The notes under the pieces are model-generated. The model made no database searches, had not been told where the DNA came from, and saw nothing but the letters and a program-made list of their open reading frames with translations. From Oscillospiraceae bacterium (GTDB lineage Bacteria; Bacillota_A; Clostridia; Oscillospirales; Oscillospiraceae): a DNA stretch of 7,708 bases. Both the position numbers and the translations under genes were made by a program. This document shows positions 1 through 6,477 of this stretch, one piece after another. Each line of letters begins with the position of its first letter. Within the stretch, counting starts at the first letter, position 1. The stretch is from assembly GCA_017396725.1 (NCBI GenBank), contig JAFQLA010000077.1, forward strand, positions 1-7,708. The letters are read 5' to 3'.

Positions 1-1728
1 CTGGCTTCCAGTCTGGGCGCTGTGGAACTGACCGTGGCGATCCACCGTGTATTCAATACCGCGCAGGATCGCCTTGTTTTTGATGTGGGCCATCAATGCT
101 ACGCGCATAAGGTGCTGACGGGCCGCAGGGACGCGTTTTCCACACTGCGGCAGTTTGGCGGCCTTTCCGGCTTTCCCAAGCCGTACGAAAGCGAGCATGA
201 CGCTTTTGTCGCGGGACATGCCTCCAATTCCGTTTCCGTGGCATTGGGTATGGCCCGTGCCCGTACGCTGAAAAATGGGGACTATCATGTTCTTGCCATG
301 ATCGGTGACGGCGCTATGACGGGGGGCCTTGCCTACGAAGGACTCAACGACGCCGGCGCGGCAGGGGAGCCCATGATCGTGATCCTCAACGATAACGGCA
401 TGAGCATCAACCCCAATGTGGGCGCGCTGCCCCATCATCTGGCAAGCCTTCGCTCCCAGCCCGGTTATTATCGGCTGAAAAAGCAGTACAGAAAGCTTTT
501 GGGCAAGGGGAAAGCAGGTATCGGTCTTTACCGCTTCGGCCACAAGGTGAAGCAGACGCTGAAAAAGGCCTTTTTCCCCGGCAGTACCCTTTTTGAAGAT
601 ATGGGCTTTATCTACATGGGGCCTGTGGACGGACACGATCTGGAGACCCTGATCCATATGCTGACCTGGGCTAAGGAAGAAAAACGGCCCGTTTTGCTCC
701 ATGTGCATACCGTAAAGGGCAAAGGGTACTCCTTTGCCGAAGCCGATCCCGGTAAGTTCCACGGTATCGGTCCTTTCTCGGTGGAGACGGGAGAGGTTTT
801 GAAAAAGGAATCCACCTCCTTCAGCAGTGAATTCGGCCGCGCGCTTTGTGAGTTTGCTGCGGATGACCCCAGGCTCTGTGCCATCACTGCCGCTATGACC
901 AGCGGAACGGGGCTGGATGGTTTTGCCCATCAGTACCCTGAGCGGTTTTTCGATGTAGGCATTGCAGAAGGTCACGCCGTAGCTATGGCGGGCGGTCTTG
1001 CCAAGCAGGGGATGCTGCCGGTATTTGCAGTGTATTCCAGCTTTTTGCAGCGCGGTTTTGATCAGCTCATCCACGATGTGGCCCTCGGCAATCTGCATGT
1101 GGTATTCGGTGTGGATCGCGCGGGTCTTGTGGGCGCTGACGGGGAGACCCACCACGGCACCTTTGATGCCCTCTATTTCAGCGAGATCCCCGGCATGACA
1201 GTGTTTTGCCCTGCCAACTACGCAGAGCTCCGCAGCATGCTGCGCTCTGCGCTCTATGAGGTGGAAGGCCCTGCGGCGGTACGCTATCCCCGCGGCGGGG
1301 AAGGCGCCTTCTGCGCCGATACTTCCGCGCAGGCCATAGCGCGGCTGCGGGAGGGTAAGGATATTACTCTGATGGGTTACGGCATGACGGTAAACCATCT
1401 CCTTGCAGCGGCGGACAAGCTGGAAGAAAAGGGGATTTTCGCGGAAGTGCTGAAGATCAATGCGATCTCACCCCTTGACACCGGCACCATTGTGGAATCC
1501 GTCCGCAGAACGAAACATCTTCTTGTGGCGGAGGATTGCTGCGTCGCGGGCTGCGTGGGCCAGCGGATCGGCGCTATCCTTGCGCAATACGGTGTTGTCC
1601 CCGAACGGTTGATTTTGAAAAATCTTGGTAAGAACTTTGTTCCGCAGGGAACGGTGAGTGAATTGGAGCGCTGCTGCGGTCTCGATGCAGACGGGATCGT
1701 GCAGGCGGTATTGGAGACGTGCAGATGA
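1..1728 (+). CDS. dxs: 1-deoxy-D-xylulose-5-phosphate synthase, 5'-truncated by the window edge
   Basis: This cytosolic enzyme uses thiamine diphosphate to condense pyruvate with glyceraldehyde 3-phosphate into DXP, the first step of the MEP isoprenoid pathway; DXP also feeds thiamine and pyridoxal synthesis. The open frame continues to base 1 with LASSLGAVELTV, which matches the conserved family N-terminal region, so the GTG at base 22 is internal and roughly 45-50 residues are missing; 575 are present. Visible motifs are DVGHQ near the start, the ThDP/Mg motif GDGAMTGG (bases 304-327) with the following NDNGMS, the IAEGHAV segment (961-981) carrying the catalytic Glu, DRAGLVGADGETHHG (from 1114), and a C-terminal transketolase domain. 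Family enzymes usually have IAEQHAV, so the Gln-to-Gly change is a small deviation. The stop overlaps the tlyA start, suggesting translational coupling. Identification is secure. Confidence 0.97.
   Translation: MASSLGAVELTVAIHRVFNTAQDRLVFDVGHQCYAHKVLTGRRDAFSTLRQFGGLSGFPKPYESEHDAFVAGHASNSVSVALGMARARTLKNGDYHVLAMIGDGAMTGGLAYEGLNDAGAAGEPMIVILNDNGMSINPNVGALPHHLASLRSQPGYYRLKKQYRKLLGKGKAGIGLYRFGHKVKQTLKKAFFPGSTLFEDMGFIYMGPVDGHDLETLIHMLTWAKEEKRPVLLHVHTVKGKGYSFAEADPGKFHGIGPFSVETGEVLKKESTSFSSEFGRALCEFAADDPRLCAITAAMTSGTGLDGFAHQYPERFFDVGIAEGHAVAMAGGLAKQGMLPVFAVYSSFLQRGFDQLIHDVALGNLHVVFGVDRAGLVGADGETHHGTFDALYFSEIPGMTVFCPANYAELRSMLRSALYEVEGPAAVRYPRGGEGAFCADTSAQAIARLREGKDITLMGYGMTVNHLLAAADKLEEKGIFAEVLKINAISPLDTGTIVESVRRTKHLLVAEDCCVAGCVGQRIGAILAQYGVVPERLILKNLGKNFVPQGTVSELERCCGLDADGIVQAVLETCR
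1713..1716 (+). promoter_or_regulatory. Ribosome binding site that sets the tlyA start
   Basis: GGAG inside the last codons of dxs lies 8 bases before the ATG at 1725. It favours that start over the GTG at 1719 and ties tlyA translation to ribosomes finishing dxs. Confidence 0.65.
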
Positions 1729-2528
1729 GCAAGAAGACGAGACTTGATGTTTTGCTGGTGGAACAGGGGTATCTGGAAAGCCGCCAGAAAGCGCAGGCCA
1801 CCATTATGAGCGGCCTTGTATTTGTGAATAACCAGCGTGTGGATAAACCCGGCACCATGATCGCTTCCGACGCGGCTATTGAAGTCCGCGGCAATGCCAT
1901 TCCTTATGTGAGCCGCGGCGGACTGAAGCTGGAAAAGGCCATGAAGACTTACGGCCTTGTATTGGACGGCAAGATCTGCGCGGATATCGGCGCCTCAACC
2001 GGCGGCTTTACCGACTGCATGCTGCAAAACGGCGCGCAGAAAGTTTACGCGGTGGATGTGGGTTACGGTCAGCTGGACTGGAAGCTCAGAAGCGATGAAC
2101 GCGTGGTGTGCATGGAGCGCACCAATGCCCGCTATCTCACGCACGAGCAGGTGCCTGATGAGCTGGATTTCGCGTCTGTAGATGTATCCTTCATCTCCCT
2201 TAAGCTGATCCTTCCCATGCTCAATACCCTTTTGAAGGAAGACGGTTATGTTGTCTGTCTTGTAAAGCCTCAGTTTGAAGCAGGAAAGGAAAAGGTGGGC
2301 AAAAAAGGTGTGGTCCGCGACCCTGCGGTGCATCTTGAAGTGCTGGAAAACTTCTTTGTACATGCAAAGGAATCTAACTTTACAGTTATTGGTATTACTT
2401 ATTCTCCCATCAGAGGACCTGAAGGGAACATTGAATATCTGGGTTACCTGCGCCACGGTACCCATGAAGAACAGAGCTTTGATCTCAAGGCGTTAGTGGA
2501 TGAATCCCACGGAACGCTGAAGGAATAA
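1725..2528 (+). CDS. tlyA: TlyA-family S4/FtsJ-type rRNA methyltransferase (hemolysin A family)
   Basis: This is a SAM-dependent RNA methyltransferase of the TlyA family; characterised members 2'-O-methylate ribosomal RNA, and the 'hemolysin' name is historical. The 267-residue protein has an N-terminal S4 RNA-binding domain (about residues 6-65, RLDVLLVEQGYLESRQKA) and a Rossmann methyltransferase domain. SAM motif I is DIGASTGGFTD (87-97), followed by AVDVGYGQL (109-117), SVDVSFISL (151-159) and LVKPQFEAG (179-187). K68, D153, K181 and E237 are plausible members of the FtsJ-type K-D-K-E tetrad. I chose the ATG at 1725, in an ATGA overlap with the dxs stop, because GGAG at 1713-1716 lies 8 bases upstream; a GTG at 1719 is in frame but too close to that site. 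Position between dxs and nadK/argR/recN matches the usual Firmicute cluster. The exact rRNA target cannot be read from the sequence. Confidence 0.93.
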   Translation: MSKKTRLDVLLVEQGYLESRQKAQATIMSGLVFVNNQRVDKPGTMIASDAAIEVRGNAIPYVSRGGLKLEKAMKTYGLVLDGKICADIGASTGGFTDCMLQNGAQKVYAVDVGYGQLDWKLRSDERVVCMERTNARYLTHEQVPDELDFASVDVSFISLKLILPMLNTLLKEDGYVVCLVKPQFEAGKEKVGKKGVVRDPAVHLEVLENFFVHAKESNFTVIGITYSPIRGPEGNIEYLGYLRHGTHEEQSFDLKALVDESHGTLKE

Positions 2529-2543
2529 AAGGGGGAACAAAAA

Positions 2544-3419
2544 ATGAAAAAAGTGATTTTGTGCCCCAATCCTTACCGTGATAAGGACTTTGCGGCAACC
2601 AGAAGATCCAAGGAAATGCTGGAAGGCTGCGGTATGGAGGTCGTGGTTTGCCTGCCGTTCCATGTGGATACCATTATTGGCGGCGAAGGGTTGGAATTCC
2701 GAAACATCCATCAGGAGATCCATTCGGCAGATCTGCTTATTGCCTACGGCGGTGACGGTACCATTCTTCACCTTGCCAAGATCTGCGCCACCAACCGCGT
2801 GCCGATTTTGGGCGTGAATATGGGCAGCCTCGGCTTTATTTCCGAACTGGAATACAGCGAGCTGGATCGGCTCAAGGAGTTGGCGGACTGGAATTTCAAG
2901 ATCGAAAACCGCATGATGCTGGATATCAGCGTTCGCCGCGGCGACCGCGAGATCTATTCCAATATCGCCATGAATGAAGCTGTAGTCACCAAGGGCGCTA
3001 TTTCCAATGTTGTTCATCTGCGTGTTCTCAATGACGGCGCAAAGCTTGCCGAAATGCGGGGTGACGGCGTTATCGTGGCGACACCCACGGGTTCTACCGG
3101 TTATTCTCTTTCCGCGGGCGGCCCTGTGTTGGAACCCACGGTGCGCAATCTTGTGATCTGTCCCATCTGTGCCCATGTGGGGCAGATGAACTGCTATGTG
3201 CTCTCGCCCCGCCATGAGATCACGGTGCTGCCTGTCAAATGCGGGCGCAAGGCGGTGTATCTCAGCGTGGACGGCGGCCGCGCTTTCTCCCTCCATGATG
3301 GAGACGAGGTGCGCATCACCAGTTCCCGTGTAGATACCAAGCTGGTGAGACTTTCCGAAAAGAGTTTCTGCGAGATTTTTGAAAAGAAGATGCTGGGAGG
3401 TGTTCTGGGTGAAAAATAG
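2544..3419 (+). CDS. nadK: NAD kinase (ATP-NAD kinase)
   Basis: This cytosolic enzyme phosphorylates NAD to NADP and is normally the only source of NADP in bacteria. The 291-residue protein shows the diagnostic GGDGT motif at residues 69-73 (in YGGDGTILHLAK), the NMGSLGF segment at 92-98, the NE pair at 144-145 (in AMNEAVVTK), and the conserved glycine-rich block TPTGSTGYSLSAGGP at 180-194, followed by a beta-rich C-terminal domain. Length is normal for the family. The ATG at 2544 is preceded by GGGGG (2531-2535) at 8 bases spacing. Only 15 bases separate it from the tlyA stop, so it is co-transcribed. Its last 11 bases overlap the start of argR. Many clostridial genomes carry nadK at this place between tlyA and argR (recalled, not searched). 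Confidence 0.96.
   Translation: MKKVILCPNPYRDKDFAATRRSKEMLEGCGMEVVVCLPFHVDTIIGGEGLEFRNIHQEIHSADLLIAYGGDGTILHLAKICATNRVPILGVNMGSLGFISELEYSELDRLKELADWNFKIENRMMLDISVRRGDREIYSNIAMNEAVVTKGAISNVVHLRVLNDGAKLAEMRGDGVIVATPTGSTGYSLSAGGPVLEPTVRNLVICPICAHVGQMNCYVLSPRHEITVLPVKCGRKAVYLSVDGGRAFSLHDGDEVRITSSRVDTKLVRLSEKSFCEIFEKKMLGGVLGEK
3395..3400 (+). promoter_or_regulatory. Ribosome binding site that sets the argR GTG start
   Basis: GGGAGG within the 3' end of nadK lies 8 bases before the GTG at 3409. It supports this non-ATG start over upstream in-frame TTG (3379) and GTG (3400) codons, which lack a suitable site. Confidence 0.75.
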
Positions 3420-3861
3420 CCGTCAGGAAAAGATCCTTGAGATCATTACCGCGGAAAATGTGGAGACACAGGAACAGCTTCTTGCCAAGCTGCAGGAGCT
3501 TGGCATCGTCAGTACGCAGGCTACTATTTCCCGCGACATCAAGCAGCTCCATCTGGTAAAAGAGCCCATCGGGCAGGGGAGATACAAATACGCTATCTCC
3601 GAAAACCGCGCCAAGCTGAATTTTGCCGAAAAGCTGCAGACCATTTTCCGCGAGAGCATCACTACCATCGATTATGCCCAGAACATCGTGGTGGTAAAGA
3701 CCATGCCGGGCCTTGCTTCCGCGGCCTGCTCGGCGTTGGACAGCATGCATCTTCCCATGATGCTGGGCAGCATCGCAGGTGACGATACCGCTATGCTGGT
3801 GATGAAATCCAACGATGCGGCGGCGGAATTCTGCGCGGACATCCGCGCCATGCTTTTCTAA
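3409..3861 (+). CDS. argR: Arginine repressor ArgR/AhrC
   Basis: This arginine-responsive regulator binds operator DNA as a hexamer, repressing arginine biosynthesis and, in Firmicutes, often activating catabolism. From the GTG at 3409 the product is 150 residues, the usual family size. The N-terminal winged helix-turn-helix covers about residues 5-65, with TQATISRDIKQL (36-47) including the S41-R42 pair typical of the recognition helix. The C-terminal oligomerisation and arginine-binding domain contains LGSIAGDDTAMLV (119-131), whose D125-D126 pair is the known arginine-binding site. The GTG start overlaps nadK by 11 bases and has a strong ribosome site at 3395-3400. Location directly before recN is the classic Firmicute arrangement. 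I saw no convincing ARG-box operator in the window, so autoregulation is not supported here. Confidence 0.95.
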   Translation: MKNSRQEKILEIITAENVETQEQLLAKLQELGIVSTQATISRDIKQLHLVKEPIGQGRYKYAISENRAKLNFAEKLQTIFRESITTIDYAQNIVVVKTMPGLASAACSALDSMHLPMMLGSIAGDDTAMLVMKSNDAAAEFCADIRAMLF

Positions 3862-3873
3862 CAGGAGTTTACT

Positions 3874-5556
3874 ATGCTGGTATTGCTGCACATTGAAAAT
3901 ATTGCTGTGATCGAAGAGGCGGATATTGAGTTTCTGCCCGGATTCAATGCTCTCACCGGTGAGACCGGCGCGGGCAAATCCATCGTCATCGATGCGCTGG
4001 GTGCGGTATTGGGCCAGCGAACCAGCCGCGATTTGATCCGCACAGGTGCGGACAAGGCTTTTGTCAGCGCGCAGTTCGTGGGGCTTGACCCGGAGCTCAG
4101 CGTTCTCAAAGAGCAGGGGATCGAACTGGAAGAAGGCGGCAGCCTGCTTCTCCAGCGCGAGATCTGTGCCGATGGCAGAAATGTCTGCCGTGTGGCGGGG
4201 CGCCCGGTAGGTGTTGCTCAGCTGCGTGAGATCGGCGGGAGTCTTTTGAATATTCACGGCCAGCACGATGGACAAAAGCTGCTGGATGAAGAGCAGCACG
4301 GTGTGTTTCTTGACCGTTTCGGTCACACGGAAGCGCTGCTTGCCGCTTTTGAGGCGTGCTTCGATAAGGTATCGGCATTGCAGCGGGAGATCCGCGGCTT
4401 GCAGATGGATGAGGCGGAAAAGGCCCGCCGGGTGGACAGTTTGAAGTTCCAGATCGATGAGCTGGAGCGGGCGCAGCTCTCCTTGGGCGAGGAGGAGGAA
4501 CTCAAGAGCCGCCGCAATATCCTTCGCAACAGCGAGAAGTTTATTTCCGCTGTGGAAGGTGCTGACTTTTACTTAAACGGCGGTGATTCCTCTCTTGGCG
4601 CCGTTGCGCAGATCAAGGAAGCGGAAGAGGCCCTCAGCGGCGCAAAAAACTTTGGAGACACCTTTGCAGAGCTATCCAAACGATTGGAAGCTGTGCGGTG
4701 TGAAGTATATGACCTTGCCGAGACGGTGCGGGATATGAAGTATGATTTTGACTTCTCTCCCGCGGAATTGGACGCGGTGGAAGAGCGGCTTGACCTCCTT
4801 TACCGCTTGGGCAAGAAGTATGGCGCCACCACGGAGGATATGCTCTCCTATCTTGAAAAGTGCCGGAATGAACTCTCTGCCATTGAGTATGCGGATGATA
4901 CTATTTTGCAGCTGGAGATGAAGCTTTCCAAGGCGCAGGCCAAGGCCAAGGCTGCGGCTGAGGAACTTTCCAAGGCAAGAAAAGCCGCGGCGGCGGTGCT
5001 GGAAAAGCTGATCCTCGCCGAGCTCCACGAGCTGGATATGACCAAGGTGCGGTTTTCCATCTGCATTGAGGAAAAGGAAATGGATCGCAGCGGCACCGAT
5101 CAGGTATCCTTCCTGATGAGCGCCAATGTGGGCGAGGATCTCAAGCCTATTCACAAGATCGCCAGCGGCGGCGAACTGGCCCGCATCATGCTGGCGCTGA
5201 AAAATGTGCTCAGCGAGCAGGATGAGGTCACCACCATGGTCTTTGACGAGGTGGATACCGGTGTCAGCGGCCGCGCGGCACAGAAGGTGGCGGAAAAGCT
5301 GGCCAAGATCTCCCGAAAAAAGCAGGTTCTGTGTGTGACACATCTTCCGCAGATTGCTGCCATGGCAGACACCCATTTCTCTGTGGAAAAGGGCGAGCGC
5401 AGCGGCCGCACCTACACGCAGGTGGTGCAGATGAGCCACGAGGAGCGCAAGAAGGAACTGGCCCGCATCACCGGCGGCGCCCAGATCACGGAGGCGATGC
5501 TCTCCGGCGCGGAGGAGCTGCTGCGTCAGGCGGCGGAATATCGCGCAAGTCTTTAA
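3874..5556 (+). CDS. recN: DNA repair protein RecN
   Basis: RecN is an SMC-like ATPase that gathers at double-strand breaks and assists RecA-dependent recombination repair in the nucleoid. The 560-residue protein starts with the family signature LLHIENIAVIEEADIEF. The Walker A motif GETGAGKS is at residues 29-36. The middle (about 155-390) is rich in Glu, Lys, Leu and Ala with heptad-like spacing, consistent with the two-strand coiled coil. The ABC signature SGGELAR begins at 431, Walker B ends in FDEVDTG from 457, and the switch histidine is H490 in CVTHLPQIA. All ATPase motifs are intact and the length matches E. coli RecN (about 553). The ATG at 3874 has AGGAG (3863-3867) 6 bases upstream and lies 12 bases after argR. 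No LexA-type operator is apparent just upstream, so SOS control, if any, would act on an unseen distal promoter. Confidence 0.97.
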   Translation: MLVLLHIENIAVIEEADIEFLPGFNALTGETGAGKSIVIDALGAVLGQRTSRDLIRTGADKAFVSAQFVGLDPELSVLKEQGIELEEGGSLLLQREICADGRNVCRVAGRPVGVAQLREIGGSLLNIHGQHDGQKLLDEEQHGVFLDRFGHTEALLAAFEACFDKVSALQREIRGLQMDEAEKARRVDSLKFQIDELERAQLSLGEEEELKSRRNILRNSEKFISAVEGADFYLNGGDSSLGAVAQIKEAEEALSGAKNFGDTFAELSKRLEAVRCEVYDLAETVRDMKYDFDFSPAELDAVEERLDLLYRLGKKYGATTEDMLSYLEKCRNELSAIEYADDTILQLEMKLSKAQAKAKAAAEELSKARKAAAAVLEKLILAELHELDMTKVRFSICIEEKEMDRSGTDQVSFLMSANVGEDLKPIHKIASGGELARIMLALKNVLSEQDEVTTMVFDEVDTGVSGRAAQKVAEKLAKISRKKQVLCVTHLPQIAAMADTHFSVEKGERSGRTYTQVVQMSHEERKKELARITGGAQITEAMLSGAEELLRQAAEYRASL

Positions 5557-5560
5557 ATCG

Positions 5561-5591
5561 AAAAGAGGGTAGCTCAGCTACCCTCTTTTTT
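5561..5591. terminator. Intrinsic terminator between convergent recN and the acetyltransferase gene
   Basis: Bases 5561-5573 pair perfectly with 5577-5589 (13 base pairs, three-base loop TCA), and the arm ends in a T run at 5586-5591. The hairpin starts 4 bases after the recN stop. On the - strand the same hairpin follows the stop of the acetyltransferase gene and ends in TTTT, so it probably works in both directions, more strongly for recN. Confidence 0.92.
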
Positions 5592-5592
5592 C

Positions 5593-6075
5593 TTAAAATG
5601 TGAGCCGCATCTGATACCAGACCACATTGCCGTGGACGGAAACAGAGACGCCTTCGTTGATAAAGCCGAATTTTTCGTAGTAGTGGATCAGGGCGTCCTT
5701 GCAGGTGAGGACGAGGCCCTTGCGGCCTTGAGCGCGGGCATCGGCAATAGCCCAGCGCAGCAGCGTTTCCGCGCAGCCGCGGCGGCGGTGGGAAGGAACG
5801 GTGTTGACGCCGAAGATCATCTGCCAGGCGCCCTTTTCATCGTGCAGCGCGGCGTTTTCGTACATCTCATCTGTGAGATCTTTTTCATCGGTGACGAAAC
5901 CATCCACAAAGCTCACAAGCTTATCCCCGTCAAAAAGCAGCCAGAAATGGTTGGCATAATGATCGAGGCGGTTTTTGATATCCTTTTCGCTGGCGGCCTC
6001 CGCGGCGGGGAAGCATTCGGCCTCCACGGCGGCCAAAGCGGCAAGATCGGTGGGGAGAGCATATCGTACAGTCAT
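5593..6075 (-). CDS. GNAT-family N-acetyltransferase, substrate unknown
   Basis: This is a predicted cytosolic acetyl-CoA-dependent acetyltransferase of 160 residues, one GNAT domain. The start MTVRYALPTDLAAL is the typical first strand and helix. The central strand FGVNTVPSHRRRG leads into the acetyl-CoA pyrophosphate loop RRRGCA (97-102), fitting the Q/R-x-x-G-x-G/A motif A, followed by helix AETLLRWAIADARAQG. Motif B is YYEKFGF (132-138), common in GNATs acting on small amines or protein N-termini. I chose the ATG at 6075 (complement) because AAAGGA (6085-6090) lies 9 bases upstream; an upstream in-frame ATG at 6141 would make an N-terminal extension overlapping the promoter. The layout slightly resembles arylalkylamine acetyltransferase-like proteins, but the substrate cannot be inferred. 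It is monocistronic within the window, convergent with recN and with its own promoter. Confidence 0.88.
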   Translation of the reverse strand: MTVRYALPTDLAALAAVEAECFPAAEAASEKDIKNRLDHYANHFWLLFDGDKLVSFVDGFVTDEKDLTDEMYENAALHDEKGAWQMIFGVNTVPSHRRRGCAETLLRWAIADARAQGRKGLVLTCKDALIHYYEKFGFINEGVSVSVHGNVVWYQMRLTF

Positions 6076-6106
6076 GGAAATGGATCCTTTCGTGCTTGTT
6101 AAGGCG

Positions 6107-6135
6107 ATTATAACGGAAGAAAGGCCGCTTTGCAA
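6107..6135 (-). promoter_or_regulatory. Sigma-A-type promoter of the acetyltransferase gene
   Basis: On the - strand a perfect TATAAT (complement of 6107-6112) lies 17 bases downstream of TTGCAA (complement of 6130-6135), which matches the -35 consensus at four of six positions. Transcription would begin near 6100, about 25 bases before the start codon. The site is read directly; activity is inferred. Confidence 0.7.
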
Positions 6136-6144
6136 TCGCAATAG

Positions 6145-6174
6145 TTGACTTTATGTAGATACCTATGCTATAAT
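6145..6174 (+). promoter_or_regulatory. Strong sigma-A extended -10 promoter for the tyrosine T-box operon
   Basis: TTGACT (6145-6150, five of six consensus bases) and a perfect TATAAT (6169-6174) are 18 bases apart. A TG one base before the -10 (6166-6167) makes it an extended -10 element. The predicted start of transcription is near 6181, immediately before the T-box leader, as expected for a leader controlled by premature termination. Confidence 0.88.
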
Positions 6175-6406
6175 ACGCGGCAGTGAAAACCGCATAGAAA
6201 ACGCGATGACGAAAACAAGTAGCGATGCGCGGCTCTGCCAAGAGAGGCCCCGGTTGGTGGAAGGGGAAGAGAGCGGCATTTGTGAATACATTTCCGAGCA
6301 GCCCTCTGAAGCCTTTTCGGTGGGTAGGAGGAGCCGGGCGGCCGCCCGTTACAGCGGCAGCGTTTATAAACGCACGGAGGCTGCGCCTGTGAGGGCGCGG
6401 CAAACT

Positions 6407-6434
6407 GAGGTGGTACCGCGATTTTATCGCCCTC
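6407..6434 (+). promoter_or_regulatory. T-box antiterminator with UGGU acceptor-binding bulge
   Basis: GAGG (6407-6410) pairs with CCTC (6431-6434) as helix A1, and GCG (6418-6420) pairs with CGC (6428-6430) as helix A2. The seven-base bulge UGGUACC (6411-6417) exposes UGGU, which complements the ACCA end of an uncharged tRNA with A at position 73, as in bacterial tRNA-Tyr. The CCTC arm is shared with the terminator, giving the switch. Confidence 0.88.
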
Positions 6435-6457
6435 TGTCTTTTTTGACAGAGGGTTTT
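6430..6457 (+). terminator. Regulated intrinsic terminator of the T-box leader
   Basis: CCCTCTGTC (6430-6438) pairs perfectly with GACAGAGGG (6445-6453) around a TTTTTT loop and is followed by TTTT (6454-6457). Its 5' arm overlaps the antiterminator, so the two are mutually exclusive. When tRNA-Tyr is charged, transcription should stop here, about 20 bases before the first coding start. Confidence 0.93.
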
Positions 6458-6477
6458 AATTTTGAAAGGACAGAGGA

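Larger units (their letters stand above)
6181..6457 (+). promoter_or_regulatory. T-box riboswitch (tRNA-Tyr-sensing leader, UAC specifier)
   Basis: This leader RNA binds uncharged tRNA-Tyr and then permits readthrough into the downstream genes. Stem I holds AGTA (6218-6221) opposite GTGAATACA, which places the specifier triplet UAC at 6287-6289 followed by the expected purine. Supporting pairings are ATGC (6225-6228) with GCAT (6276-6279), and GCTCT (6232-6236) with AGAGC (6270-6274). The distal AGAGAG and GGTTGGTGG segments fit the tRNA-elbow-binding loops, and stem I closes with CTGAA near 6306-6310. The linker carries CCCGTTA (6345-6351), which I recall as common in the stem II region. The T-box sequence is GAGGTGGTACCGCG (6407-6420). 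A Tyr specifier agrees with tyrS in the operon. Helix limits are hand-drawn; the class assignment is secure. Confidence 0.95.

Noticed and set aside
3841..3874. Possible LexA or ARG-box operator before recN.
   Set aside because: No GAAC-N4-GTTC or AT-rich imperfect palindrome of the ARG-box kind is present in this 12-base gap or its flanks.
3316..4326. Long - strand open frame of 336 codons opposite nadK, argR and recN.
   Set aside because: It crosses three well-identified genes, has no recognisable motif, and its composition (rich in His, Gln, Arg) is typical of an antisense shadow in a GC-biased codon pattern. The same applies to - strand frames at 2493-3296 and 4672-5439.
5567..5583. GGGTAGCTCAGCTACCC resembles the start and D-arm of a tRNA (TAGCTCAG).
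   Set aside because: The segment is the core of a 13-base-pair hairpin with a T tail directly after recN, and no anticodon arm, T-arm or CCA-proximal acceptor strand follows.
5632..6102. + strand open frame of 156 codons opposite the acetyltransferase gene.
   Set aside because: The - strand frame has clear GNAT motifs, a promoter and a ribosome binding site; the + strand frame has none of these and starts just after the terminator.
6076..6141. N-terminal extension of the acetyltransferase by 22 residues (start at 6141).
   Set aside because: It would place coding sequence over the -10 and -35 elements, and the GNAT domain begins exactly at the downstream Met, which has a suitable AAAGGA.
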